Assembly: GCA_036524855.1 (NCBI GenBank)
Contig: DATDBL010000119.1
Span: 1 to 64,000, forward strand
Direction of reading: 5' to 3'
DNA from: Aldersonia sp036524855
Lineage (GTDB): Bacteria; Actinomycetota; Actinomycetes; Mycobacteriales; Mycobacteriaceae
DNA length: 64,000 bases
The position numbers were made by a program, and so were the translations under genes. This document shows positions 16,819 to 24,329 of the stretch, piece after piece (within the stretch, counting starts at the first letter, position 1; the number at the start of each line of letters is the position of its first letter). Below the pieces are notes generated by a model. It was not told the DNA's origin. It saw only the letters and a list, made by a program, of their open reading frames with translations, and ran no database searches.

Positions 16819-17116
16819 GGAGAAATCTTAGATTAGCGGCGCAGATTCGACCCGATGAACGTCAATTCCCGCGGATTCCGGACATGGAGTTTCGAACTAG
16901 GCGTTAATCCGCGGACGCGCCGGAGAAAACCATCGCATCGATTCGGCAACGATCCGGATCGTCAACGCCCTGGTAGGTATTCACGCATTCAACCATTTGC
17001 GGGGATTCGAGTCCTGCGCGGACTCGGCGATTTGCTGCGGTTTGTCACCGCATTGTTTCGCGCTCGAGTCTTTCGAATGTGGGCAAAGAATCCCTCAGAC
17101 GGTGTTCTCCGTGTTC
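16819..17116. other. Non-coding gap upstream of the LAL regulator
   Basis: A 298-nt stretch between the DUF5313 gene (ends 17117) and the LAL gene (starts 16818), both on the minus strand. It is less G+C-rich than its surroundings and must contain the LAL promoter. I see no convincing gene, terminator or strong repeat in it. Confidence 0.45.
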
Positions 17117-17497
17117 TCAGCCCCGCCCGTGCCGCTCCTCGTAATCGCGCCGATCCACCTCGGCACGCTGCCGCGCCGCGGCGTCGGCGAGCGCCGGGTC
17201 GAGGCCGTGCGACACGAGCCGATGGCGGCGGTAGACGTACATCAGCGCGACCGTGAAATAGCACAGCGGCAGATACAGCAATGCGATCATCGCCCAGCGC
17301 ATCCACATCGGTCCCGGAATCAGCAGGAACAACAGCAACACCAGGAACATCGGCACGAGAAAGCGAATCAGGTAACGCCGGGTCGCGCCGGGCCCGGTGA
17401 GGTCGTTGCGCACCCAGTCCGCCATGGAATCGGGCAGGGTGGCGCCGCAGGCGTATCGAATTCGCTGCACGAAGGTGGGGCTGGTTGCGTCGGCCAT
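17117..17497 (-). CDS. DUF5313-family membrane protein
   Basis: A 126-aa protein typical of actinobacterial DUF5313: a short N-terminal region 'RIRYACGATLPDSMADWVRNDLTGPGA', two membrane helices (about 42-62 and 66-88) and a basic/acidic C-terminal tail 'RRHRLVSHGLDPALADA'. Function unknown. ATG 17497 is used because the family begins shortly before 'RIRYA'; an open upstream extension to 17836 runs through a degraded gene on the other strand and is not supported. Confidence 0.75.
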   Translation of the reverse strand: MADATSPTFVQRIRYACGATLPDSMADWVRNDLTGPGATRRYLIRFLVPMFLVLLLFLLIPGPMWMRWAMIALLYLPLCYFTVALMYVYRRHRLVSHGLDPALADAAARQRAEVDRRDYEERHGRG

Positions 17498-17520
17498 GGG
17501 AACAGCGTAGAACCCCGCCG

Positions 17521-17880
17521 TTGTCCGGCCAATCGGCAAGGCCCGCTCCGACGCCTTCCCCGCCGTCCTCGCGGGTGACGCCGTCGTCGTCAAGCCGGAC
17601 AGCAGCATCCCGTACTTGCCACACTGGCCAACGCCGGACTGCCGTACCAGGCCGGCCTGCCGCGCGCAGTGTTCGCCGTGACCCCGGGGCCGGGTTCCGT
17701 GGTCGGGCACATCGACAACGCCCGCGCCAAGGGCGCGATCGTCGTCGCCGGCGGGCACCCGCGACCCGAAATCGGCCCGCGGTTCTGCGAGCCGACCGTG
17801 CCACGGCGTCACCGACGAGATGGAGTGCGCCCGCAACGAGACTTTCGGCCCGCTGAATTCGATCTACCAGGTCGACGAAC
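17521..17880 (+). pseudogene. Degraded succinate-semialdehyde (aldehyde) dehydrogenase
   Basis: Fragments of an NAD(P)-dependent aldehyde dehydrogenase appear in order but in different frames: 'FPAVLAGDAVVVKPDSS' (about 17555-17605), 'AGLPYQAGLPRAVFAVTPGPG' (about 17630-17695), 'IDNARAKGAIVVAGGHPRPE' (about 17710-17770) and 'GVTDEMECARNETFGPLNSIYQVDE' in part (about 17810-17878). These match conserved regions of GabD2-type enzymes, but the catalytic Glu/Cys core is deleted and at least two frameshifts occur. The remnant ends exactly where the stop of the ligase gene on the other strand begins. Confidence 0.62.
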
Positions 17881-18977
17881 TAACGCCGCGTCGCCGCGAT
17901 GAGCTCCTGCAGCACACCGTCGATCCCGCCCTCGCGCAACGCATTCCGCTGCCGGATCGCCCCATTGCCGGCCTGAGCGGTGTGGCGCAGCGCGGCGCGG
18001 ACCGCGGTGTACTCGCCGAGATCCTCCAACGCCGGCCGAGCCCACTCGACCATCCGGTCCTGCAGGTCCAGCGCCGGGACAGCTTGTCCGGCAAGTAGAT
18101 CCATTCCCGACCCGGCCAGCCCGTCGTGTGCCGCCTTCCACTGCGCCGCGCGCAACATCTCGGCCTCGATCCGCGGCGCGACCTCGCCGCGGTCGAGCGC
18201 GGCCTGCGCCGTCATCACCAGCGCGCGCACCAGCGTCGCGTACGTGACGGTTTCGGCGGCGGTCGCGGCCACGTCGCTCACCCGCACCTCGATGGTCGGG
18301 AACTTCGATGATGCCCGCACGTCCCAATAGACCATGCCGTCGTCGAGGATCGCACCGGTCTCGTTGAGCCGCGCGACCAGATCGTCGTAGTGGTGGGCGG
18401 ATTCGAAGTACGGCGGCGGCCCCGCGGCGGGCCACCGCGACCACACCACGGTGCGCCAGCTGGCGTGGCCCGAGTCGGCGTCGCGGTAGATCGACGAGTT
18501 CGCGGTGGTCGCGAGCAGCGTCGGCAGCCACGGACGCAGGTGGTTGCTGACCTGCACCGTGGTTTCCCGGTCGGGGATCTGCACATGTACGTGACATCCG
18601 CACACGCCTTGCTCGTGCGCGATCATCCCGAACTGCTCGCCGATGCGCCGATACCGCGGCGAATCGGTGATCGGGAACTCGTCCGGAATCGTCGGCGGCA
18701 CGCCGACCGCCAGCAGGCACGCCCCGACCCGGTCGGCCGCGGCGGCGACCCTCGCCCGCAGGCCGTGGATCTCGTCGAGGGCCTCGGCGCTGGTGGACAA
18801 CACCGACGATGTCGTTTCCACCTGGCAGCGGGTCAGTTCGAGCTGCAACTCGACGCCGTCGGCCCGCGCGGCGTCGGCGACCTCCCGGTTGCGGGGAAGT
18901 GGGTGCCCGGTCTGCGGGTCGACGAGCAGGAACTCCTCCTCGATGCCGAAGGTCGGGGCGTCGGACTTCGTTCGCAT
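17880..18977 (-). CDS. YbdK-type carboxylate-amine ligase (glutamate-cysteine ligase family 2)
   Basis: A 365-aa ATP-dependent ligase of the GCS2 family. Motifs: 'TFGIEEEFLLVDPQTG' at the N-terminus (metal/ATP-binding glutamates), 'CGCHVHVQIPDRE' in the middle and 'SKFPTIEVRVSDV' near residue 230. Family members form a gamma-glutamyl peptide bond; YbdK has weak glutamate-cysteine ligase activity and the physiological substrate is often unknown. ATG 18977 is preceded by GGGAG at proper distance; a longer open frame to 19145 overlaps copD and is rejected. No mycothiol or ergothioneine gene is adjacent. Confidence 0.88.
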   Translation of the reverse strand: MRTKSDAPTFGIEEEFLLVDPQTGHPLPRNREVADAARADGVELQLELTRCQVETTSSVLSTSAEALDEIHGLRARVAAAADRVGACLLAVGVPPTIPDEFPITDSPRYRRIGEQFGMIAHEQGVCGCHVHVQIPDRETTVQVSNHLRPWLPTLLATTANSSIYRDADSGHASWRTVVWSRWPAAGPPPYFESAHHYDDLVARLNETGAILDDGMVYWDVRASSKFPTIEVRVSDVAATAAETVTYATLVRALVMTAQAALDRGEVAPRIEAEMLRAAQWKAAHDGLAGSGMDLLAGQAVPALDLQDRMVEWARPALEDLGEYTAVRAALRHTAQAGNGAIRQRNALREGGIDGVLQELIAATRR

Positions 18978-19006
18978 GGCTCCCAGATACCCTTCCTCGA
19001 CCCGGC

Positions 19007-19927
19007 CTATGCCGCCGTGGCCAGCGCGGCCGCCAGCCCGAACACCACCGCCATCGCCGCGACCTCCCCGACCGCGCGGCGCAGCGACACCTCGGCGTCG
19101 ACGCGGTGCTCCGCGGCGGGACGGACCCAGGTCCGACGCCACCACCAGCCGAGCCCGACCAACCCGGTCAGCAGCACGACCTTGGCCAGCAGCATCCGGC
19201 CGTATCCGGTGTCGACGAACGCAGCGAGACTACCCTCGCGCACGAGGGCGTTGACCACGCCGCTCGCGGCGACGACGGCGACGCAGCGCAATGCCCAGGT
19301 CGAATACGCGGGCAGCAGCGCGGCCCAGTCGCGCCGTGACCGCGCGACCAGCGAGATCGCGACCAACAGCCCGAACCAGGCCGCGGCGGCGAGGGTGTGC
19401 GCGGCCCCGAGCAGCGACCCGAACGGCTGCTGCGAGAGGTGGCCGGTGACGGGCCGCAGCACCAACCCGATCGCAGAGAGCGCGACAACCGGATCCGCCG
19501 ACCGCACCGCCGACCCCCGGTAAGACCACGCCGCGTAGCCGGCCGCCGCCGCGGCGCACGACGTCACCAACGCGTCGACCCGACCGGTGCTGAGCCCGGT
19601 GACGAATTCGCCGAACTCGGCAAGAGACAGCCCGCCCGGGCCCACGTCGTCGGCGGCTCCGGCGGCGAGGACCAGCAGCAGGATCTCGAGCACCGTCCAC
19701 ACGGCGGCGACGCCCGCCGCGACCCGCCACGGCACGGCGGTTCCGTTCAGCCGCGGCAACAGACCCAACCCGAGCACGGTCGCGGCGAGGCCGTCGGTGG
19801 CGGCCCGCACCAGCGTGTCGGCGTGCTGATCCTGACCGGCGGCCAGCGCCCACCCGAGCGCCACGCCGAGCGTGGTGGCCGGTACCGCGAGCAGCAGCGC
19901 CCAGCGTGCTCGCGCGCTCGTCGGCAC
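19007..19927 (-). CDS. copD: CopD-family copper resistance membrane protein
   Basis: A 306-aa integral membrane protein with about eight hydrophobic segments. The region 'PFGSLLGAAHTLAAAAWFGLLVAISL' and 'AYSTWALRCVAVVAASGVVNALVRE' followed by 'GYGRMLLAKVVLLTGLVGLGWWWRR' is the recognisable CopD domain; CopD partners with periplasmic CopC in copper import or resistance. The GTG start at 19927 follows the copC stop by 3 nt, so copC and copD are cotranscribed. Truncated relative to CopCD fusions found in some actinobacteria, since CopC is here a separate gene. Confidence 0.86.
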   Translation of the reverse strand: MPTSARARWALLLAVPATTLGVALGWALAAGQDQHADTLVRAATDGLAATVLGLGLLPRLNGTAVPWRVAAGVAAVWTVLEILLLVLAAGAADDVGPGGLSLAEFGEFVTGLSTGRVDALVTSCAAAAAGYAAWSYRGSAVRSADPVVALSAIGLVLRPVTGHLSQQPFGSLLGAAHTLAAAAWFGLLVAISLVARSRRDWAALLPAYSTWALRCVAVVAASGVVNALVREGSLAAFVDTGYGRMLLAKVVLLTGLVGLGWWWRRTWVRPAAEHRVDAEVSLRRAVGEVAAMAVVFGLAAALATAA

Positions 19928-19930
19928 GGC

Positions 19931-20431
19931 CTAGCCGTTCTTCGGTTTCCGCAACACCAGGAACAGGCCACCGGCGAACACCACGACGGCGGCGAGCACG
20001 AACGGCCACAGCGGCACCCCGCCGTCGTCGTCGCCGGTGTCCCCGATCGTGCTCACGGGCGTGCCGTTGCCGGGGGTGCTGAGCGTGAACTTGCTCATCC
20101 CCGTGACCGGGTGCCCGTCGGCGGAGGTCACCCGGAAGCCGATCGTGTAGACGCCCGCGGGACCGAGCTCGCCGACCTCCACGCTGATCGTCGCGCCGGA
20201 GATCGTCGGGTCCCCCTTCGACCACATGCCGCCGTTCGGCCCGATCACCGTCAGCGACGCGAAGCTCTCCTGCAACGCCTCGTTGAAGGTGACGCTGACG
20301 ACGGCCGGGCCGGTGTCGAGGACGGCGCCGTCGGCCGGGTTGCTGGACACGACGACGGAGTGCGCGGCGGCCGGGGCGGCGCCGAGCAGCGCCGCCGCGA
20401 CCGCCCCGAACAGGGCGAGGACGAACCTCAC
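19931..20431 (-). CDS. copC: CopC-domain copper-binding protein
   Basis: A 166-aa exported protein: signal peptide (residues 1-22, 'ALFGAVAAALLGAAPAAAH'), a mature N-terminal His right after cleavage ('AHSVVVSSNPADGAVLDTGP'), the beta-barrel CopC domain with 'SADGHPVTGMSKF', and a C-terminal membrane anchor (about 140-160). CopC binds copper outside the membrane using the N-terminal His and the HP motif. The GTG start at 20431 overlaps the stop of the ycnI-like gene as GTGA. The same reading frame stays open far upstream, but that is only a consequence of base composition. Confidence 0.9.
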   Translation of the reverse strand: MRFVLALFGAVAAALLGAAPAAAHSVVVSSNPADGAVLDTGPAVVSVTFNEALQESFASLTVIGPNGGMWSKGDPTISGATISVEVGELGPAGVYTIGFRVTSADGHPVTGMSKFTLSTPGNGTPVSTIGDTGDDDGGVPLWPFVLAAVVVFAGGLFLVLRKPKNG

Positions 20432-21090
20432 TTGGCCCGCCGCAGGTATGCGCCGAGTCCGAGTACGGCGCCGAGCGCACCGAGCACCAGACCGATGCCG
20501 CCGAGCCAGCGGGCGGTGGTGTCGGTGGAACTGGCCTCCTCGCTGCTCGCATCTGTGTCTTCGACGCCGTGTGAGTGCCCGTCGGAGGATTCGCCCGCCG
20601 CGGCGAGGGTGAGGGTCGGCGCGGGGTGTTCGGGTTCGCTGCCGTCGTCGCCCATCGGCTGGCTCCACTCGACCACTTCGCCGTCGCTGTAGGTCTGCGT
20701 CGCCGCGAAGCTGACCGACTCCTGGTCCGGCAGCGGCCCGGCCGAGAGCAGGAACTGCTCGAACTGTCCGGGTGGGACGCCGGGGGAGCCGGGGTCGGCG
20801 GTCCAGGTCACCGAGGTCGCCTTGACGTCGGCGTTCTTCTCGACCGTCGCCTGCCACCCGGGCATCGGCTCGGTGCGGGCCGAGTTCAGCTCGGGCAGTA
20901 CCACGGTCAGCTTGGTGGTGGAGGCGGTCTCCGATTCGGTGGGGACGCGGAAGGTCAGGACGGAGTAGCCGCCCTGCTCGGCGTCCGGCGCGGACACCGT
21001 GACGTGGGCCGAGGCGACGCCCGCGGCGAGGAGCATGGTCGCGCCCGCCGCGGTGGTTGTGAGCAGGGCACGCGAATAGAAGGTAGGCAT
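20428..21090 (-). CDS. YcnI/DUF1775-family copper-binding protein
   Basis: A 220-aa exported, membrane-anchored protein: signal peptide (1-28), mature N-terminus 'HVTVSAPDAEQGGYSVLTFRVP' in which the first His is the expected copper ligand of DUF1775 proteins, conserved 'PGWQATVE' and 'VTWTADPGSPGVPPGQF', a Ser/Glu/His-rich linker and a C-terminal helix (about 194-214) with positive tail. B. subtilis YcnI is a copper-binding homologue next to a CopCD-like protein, the same context as here. Start ATG 21090. It is followed by copC with 4-nt overlap. Confidence 0.88.
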   Translation of the reverse strand: MPTFYSRALLTTTAAGATMLLAAGVASAHVTVSAPDAEQGGYSVLTFRVPTESETASTTKLTVVLPELNSARTEPMPGWQATVEKNADVKATSVTWTADPGSPGVPPGQFEQFLLSAGPLPDQESVSFAATQTYSDGEVVEWSQPMGDDGSEPEHPAPTLTLAAAGESSDGHSHGVEDTDASSEEASSTDTTARWLGGIGLVLGALGAVLGLGAYLRRAK

Positions 21091-21104
21091 CTGATCTCTC
21101 GTCT

Positions 21105-21625
21105 TCAGGTGAATGTGGTCGGGGTCGGGCCGCGACGGGAGGACCTCGACGAGAGATCGGACCGGACGGATCCACGGCGAGCGCGACCCGGTGGCCGCGG
21201 TCGATCCACGTGAAACGATGCGGGACCGGTGGCGCGTTGATGCGCCGAGACACGACGGCCAGCGTCGCCGACAGGCAGGCGCACAGCCGTTCCGCGCCCA
21301 CGATCAACACCGCGCACATTAGCGTCGCGACCAGGTGCGCCCCGAGCATCGGCCCGCTGGCGGTGGTGTCGTGATGCAGCGCGACCGTCAGCGCGAGGTG
21401 GCCGGCGAACTGTCCGGCCCCGAGGAAACCGATCACGGCAAGCGGGCCGCCGCGGACCGCCGCGGCCGCCGCGCCGATCACGGTACCCGCGATCAGGAGC
21501 AGGGTCAGGGCCGCCGAGGTCGGGTAGCCACCGCCCGCGATGCCGTGTGCGGCGACGGCGAGGCCCGCCACGCTCGCGCCGACCGCGCAGCCACGCAGCC
21601 GGCGCGGAGCGGGGACGTTCGACAT
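21105..21625 (-). CDS. Small multi-spanning membrane protein of the copper locus, 3' end disrupted
   Basis: Starting at ATG 21625, 10 nt after the DUF6474 gene, the frame encodes about four hydrophobic helices over 120 residues ('VGASVAGLAVAAHGIAGGG', 'ALTLLLIAGTVIGAAAAAV', 'PLAVIGFLGAGQFAGHLALTVAL', 'MLGAHLVATLMCAVLIVGAE') and then a basic tail ending in 'ISRRGPP'. The frame has no stop of its own: it continues through ycnI and merges with copC. Either the stop was lost just after the RGPP segment (near 21125), or a frameshift leads to the stop at 21105, 15 nt before the ycnI start. Coordinates assume the latter. It probably works with CopC/CopD/YcnI. Confidence 0.5.
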
Positions 21626-21635
21626 GGGTGCTGGG

Positions 21636-22277
21636 TCAGCGGACGCCGAGGCGGGCGAGCAGATCGGCCTCGATGCCGGTGAGCTCACCGGAGATGGCCT
21701 GGTGGGCGCCGCGACGGCGCGGAGTGGGCATGAGTTCGGCGGTGCGGACCGCGGTCTCGAGGTCGATGAGACGTGCACGGGTAGCCTCGGCGAACTTGTC
21801 CGTCTCGGGGTCGCCCGGGTGCTGCTCCACCAGCCTGGACAGCGACTGCTCGGCGCCGGCGATCCGCGCCGACAGCTTCGCGCCGTGCCCGGTGTACTCG
21901 CCAAGCTCCTCGACTCCGACCCCGAGGCGTTGCGCCCGGCGGGTGTCGAGTTCGCCACGGACGAACGTCGAGGCCCGGTAGGCGAGCGGCAGCAGGATCG
22001 GCGTCAGCACCCGCGCGACGCCGAGATACTTGCGGACCTGGGCCGCGCTGAACCGATCCCGCTCGGCCTTCTCCGCGATCTTGACCGCCGCGCGTTCCTG
22101 CGCCTTCAGCGCCGAGATCTCCGCCTTCTCGATCCGCTGCTGCGACTTGCGGTCGGCGCGCAGCCGCCTGCGGTCCGTCTTGGCACCGAGCTTGGCTTCC
22201 AGCTTCGCCTTGGTCTTGATGGCCTTGCGTTCCGCCCGCCGGACGACGCGGGACTTGCGCTTGCCGAACAACCCCAT
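21636..22277 (-). CDS. DUF6474-family protein
   Basis: A 213-aa actinobacterial protein with a highly basic coiled-coil N-terminus ('MGLFGKRKSRVVRRAERKAI', then Lys/Ala/Glu-rich to about residue 80), a short hydrophobic segment (about 84-100) and a C-terminal helical region. I recall this architecture as DUF6474; no function is established. ATG 22277 has GGAGG 8 nt upstream. It lies head-to-head with the nuclease gene, with a 105-nt shared promoter region, and directly upstream of the copper-locus membrane protein. Confidence 0.7.
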   Translation of the reverse strand: MGLFGKRKSRVVRRAERKAIKTKAKLEAKLGAKTDRRRLRADRKSQQRIEKAEISALKAQERAAVKIAEKAERDRFSAAQVRKYLGVARVLTPILLPLAYRASTFVRGELDTRRAQRLGVGVEELGEYTGHGAKLSARIAGAEQSLSRLVEQHPGDPETDKFAEATRARLIDLETAVRTAELMPTPRRRGAHQAISGELTGIEADLLARLGVR

Positions 22278-22382
22278 CGACTGTCCTCCACGGATCGGCG
22301 TGTGTGGGCTCACCCTATCGGGTGGCATCGACGCGCCGGAACTACGCAGATGGTGTCGGTGCCGACGGTCATACTCTGTCCT

Positions 22383-24005
22383 ATGGTGCACACCGCCGCT
22401 GCGACCTCGTCACCGCCGGGCGGCGCCGCGGTCTACGTCGGCGCCCGGCGGTTGACGTCGTGCCGGCACCGGCTGCATCTGGACACCGAGTTCCCGGAGG
22501 TGGGGCACGCGGCGGCGGAGGACGTGGGCGTGCAGCAGCGCCGCGAGGCCGCGACCGTCTACCGCACTCAGGTGCGCGAGACCCTGCATGCCGCGAGCGG
22601 GGGAGTGCTCATCGACCGCGACGCGCCCGCGCGACGGCGCGCCGAGGCGACAATGGCGGCGTGCGCGCAGGGTGCGGACCGGATCTGGGACGCGACCCTG
22701 CCGCGTGAATCCGACACCGGCCGCGAGGGCGGTGCCGAGTTGCTGCTGCGCGACGTCGACCGTGGTGGCTACATCCCCGTCATCGTCGTCAACCACAAAG
22801 TCACAGATCCTCGGACCGATCCGCAGCCCGAGGGCGCGGCGGTGACGACCGGCTTCGCCGTGTGGGCGCCCGCACCCGACGCCGGTCGCAAGGTCCGGGC
22901 ACAGCCGCGCGACCAGCTCCGTCTAGCGCACATCTACCGGATGCTGCAGCGGCACGGGCTGGCGAGCCCGGCGCTGGTGGGCGGGGTGATCGGGTTCGGC
23001 TTCGAAACCGTGTTGGTGCACGACCTGACGACGGTGCTCGACGAGTACGACCGCCGCTACGCGGACCGGATCACGGTTGCGCGCGGCGAGGCGGAGACGG
23101 TGCCGTCGCAGGTGCCGGAGTGCCGGTCGTGTCCGTGGTGGTCGCGATGTCGGGAGTGGCTGGTGCAACACCGCGACGTCAGCCTCGTCGCGACGGGCGC
23201 GCGGGCGGAGGTGCTGCGCGACGAGGGCCTCCGCACGATCGACGATCTCGCCCGCTCGGAGGGTCCGGCGCCGGTGCTGTGGCAGCACGGGTCGTTCGAC
23301 GACGTCGTCGTCGCGGCGAAGGCGTGGTTGGCGGGGGCGGAACTGGTGCGCCGCGTGCCGCAGGTGCGGGTGCTGCGCGCCGACGTCGAGGTGGACGTGG
23401 ACCTCGAGAGCTACCAGGAGCACGGCGCATACCTGTGGGGTGCGCTGCTGGCCAACGGCACCGACGCCCCGCGCTATCACGCGTTCGTCACGTGGGACCC
23501 GGTGCCGACCCCGGACGAGGCCCGCTCGTTTGCCGGGTTCTGGACGTGGTTGGGGAAGGTGCGCGCTGACGCCGAGGCACACGGGAAGACCTTTGCGGCG
23601 TACTGCTATTCGCGCTCGGCAGAGGACAAGTGGCTGCTCGACTCGGCGCGCCGCTTCGCGGGACGGCCCGGGGTGCCGAGCGTCGAGGAGGTGCGCGCGT
23701 TCATCGACTCGCCGCAGTGGGTGGACATGTACCAGGAGGTCAGCGAGGCGTTCGTGACGCCGAACGGCAAGGGGCTCAAGAAAGTTGCCCCGGTTGCCGG
23801 CTTCGAGTGGCGCGACCCCGAGGCCAGCGGCGAGGCGTCGATGACCTGGTACCGCGCCGCCGTCGGCTACGACGGCCCACCCGACCCCACCCAGCGCACC
23901 CGGATCCTCGAGTACAACGAGGACGACGTGCTCGCCACAAGGGCCTTGCGGGAGTGGATGAGTGGGCCGGCGGACGCCGAGGTGCCGTATGCGGGGGAGT
24001 TGTAA
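22383..24005 (+). CDS. TM0106-family RecB-like nuclease
   Basis: A 540-aa protein. The N-terminal half is PD-(D/E)XK/RecB-like (with 'IPVIVVNHKVTD' about 135-146) and carries a cysteine cluster 'PECRSCPWWSRCREWL' (about 240-255) that probably binds an Fe-S cluster together with an earlier Cys, as in Cas4/AddB-type nucleases. The C-terminal half contains an RNase H-like exonuclease domain beginning 'VRVLRADVEVDVDLES' and ending 'RILEYNEDDVLATRALREWM', with acidic metal ligands. TM0106-family proteins are predicted DNA-processing enzymes of unknown role. Start ATG 22383; divergent from DUF6474. Confidence 0.82.
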   Translation: MVHTAAATSSPPGGAAVYVGARRLTSCRHRLHLDTEFPEVGHAAAEDVGVQQRREAATVYRTQVRETLHAASGGVLIDRDAPARRRAEATMAACAQGADRIWDATLPRESDTGREGGAELLLRDVDRGGYIPVIVVNHKVTDPRTDPQPEGAAVTTGFAVWAPAPDAGRKVRAQPRDQLRLAHIYRMLQRHGLASPALVGGVIGFGFETVLVHDLTTVLDEYDRRYADRITVARGEAETVPSQVPECRSCPWWSRCREWLVQHRDVSLVATGARAEVLRDEGLRTIDDLARSEGPAPVLWQHGSFDDVVVAAKAWLAGAELVRRVPQVRVLRADVEVDVDLESYQEHGAYLWGALLANGTDAPRYHAFVTWDPVPTPDEARSFAGFWTWLGKVRADAEAHGKTFAAYCYSRSAEDKWLLDSARRFAGRPGVPSVEEVRAFIDSPQWVDMYQEVSEAFVTPNGKGLKKVAPVAGFEWRDPEASGEASMTWYRAAVGYDGPPDPTQRTRILEYNEDDVLATRALREWMSGPADAEVPYAGEL

Positions 24006-24235
24006 GGGTAAGGGCGGACCGGGCGCCGCGCAGGTCCGCGAACCGCTAGCGATGTCCACGGTCCCAATCGGGTGGCAACGTGCGCATCAGGAGCGTGTGG
24101 CTTCGAGGAGCACGCCATGGTGTGGTCACCTCGGCGAGCGACGTTAGGAAGACGCCCACCCGCAGATGCCAAGGCATCGACAACGACCACCCGCACCGTC
24201 GCCTTCGGAGTCACAGTGTAGATCATTTTGGAGTG
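24006..24235. other. Non-coding gap before the AlbA_2 regulator operators
   Basis: Between the nuclease stop and the repeat array. No gene recognised. Half-sites resembling the downstream operators occur near 24211 (TCACAGTG), so part of the regulatory region may extend here. Confidence 0.35.
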
Positions 24236-24294
24236 TCACTATAGTCAGTGACGACATCACTATAGTTAGTGAGAGCCTCACTGAGATACAGTGA
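24236..24294. promoter_or_regulatory. Three phased inverted repeats (operator array)
   Basis: Three copies of a TCACT...AGTGA inverted repeat start at 24236, 24257 and 24278, exactly 21 bp apart, two helical turns, so all face the same side of DNA. The first two have 6-nt centres (ATAGTC and ATAGTT); the third is a perfect 8-bp-arm palindrome, CCTCACTG-AGATA-CAGTGAGG. Two TATAGT sequences (24240, 24261) lie within the array and could be -10 elements. A further CAGTGAGGTCT half-site lies at the start codon of the next gene (about 24328). This looks like cooperative autorepression of the regulator at 24330. Confidence 0.65.
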
Positions 24295-24329
24295 GGTCTT
24301 ATCCTGGCGGCAAGTATCGAGGGGCGACA

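Noticed and set aside
19931..21958. Reading 19931-21958 as one 675-aa protein
   Set aside because: CopC and the upstream membrane protein share a frame by chance; ycnI with its signal peptide lies between them in another frame, and copC has its own coupled GTG start.
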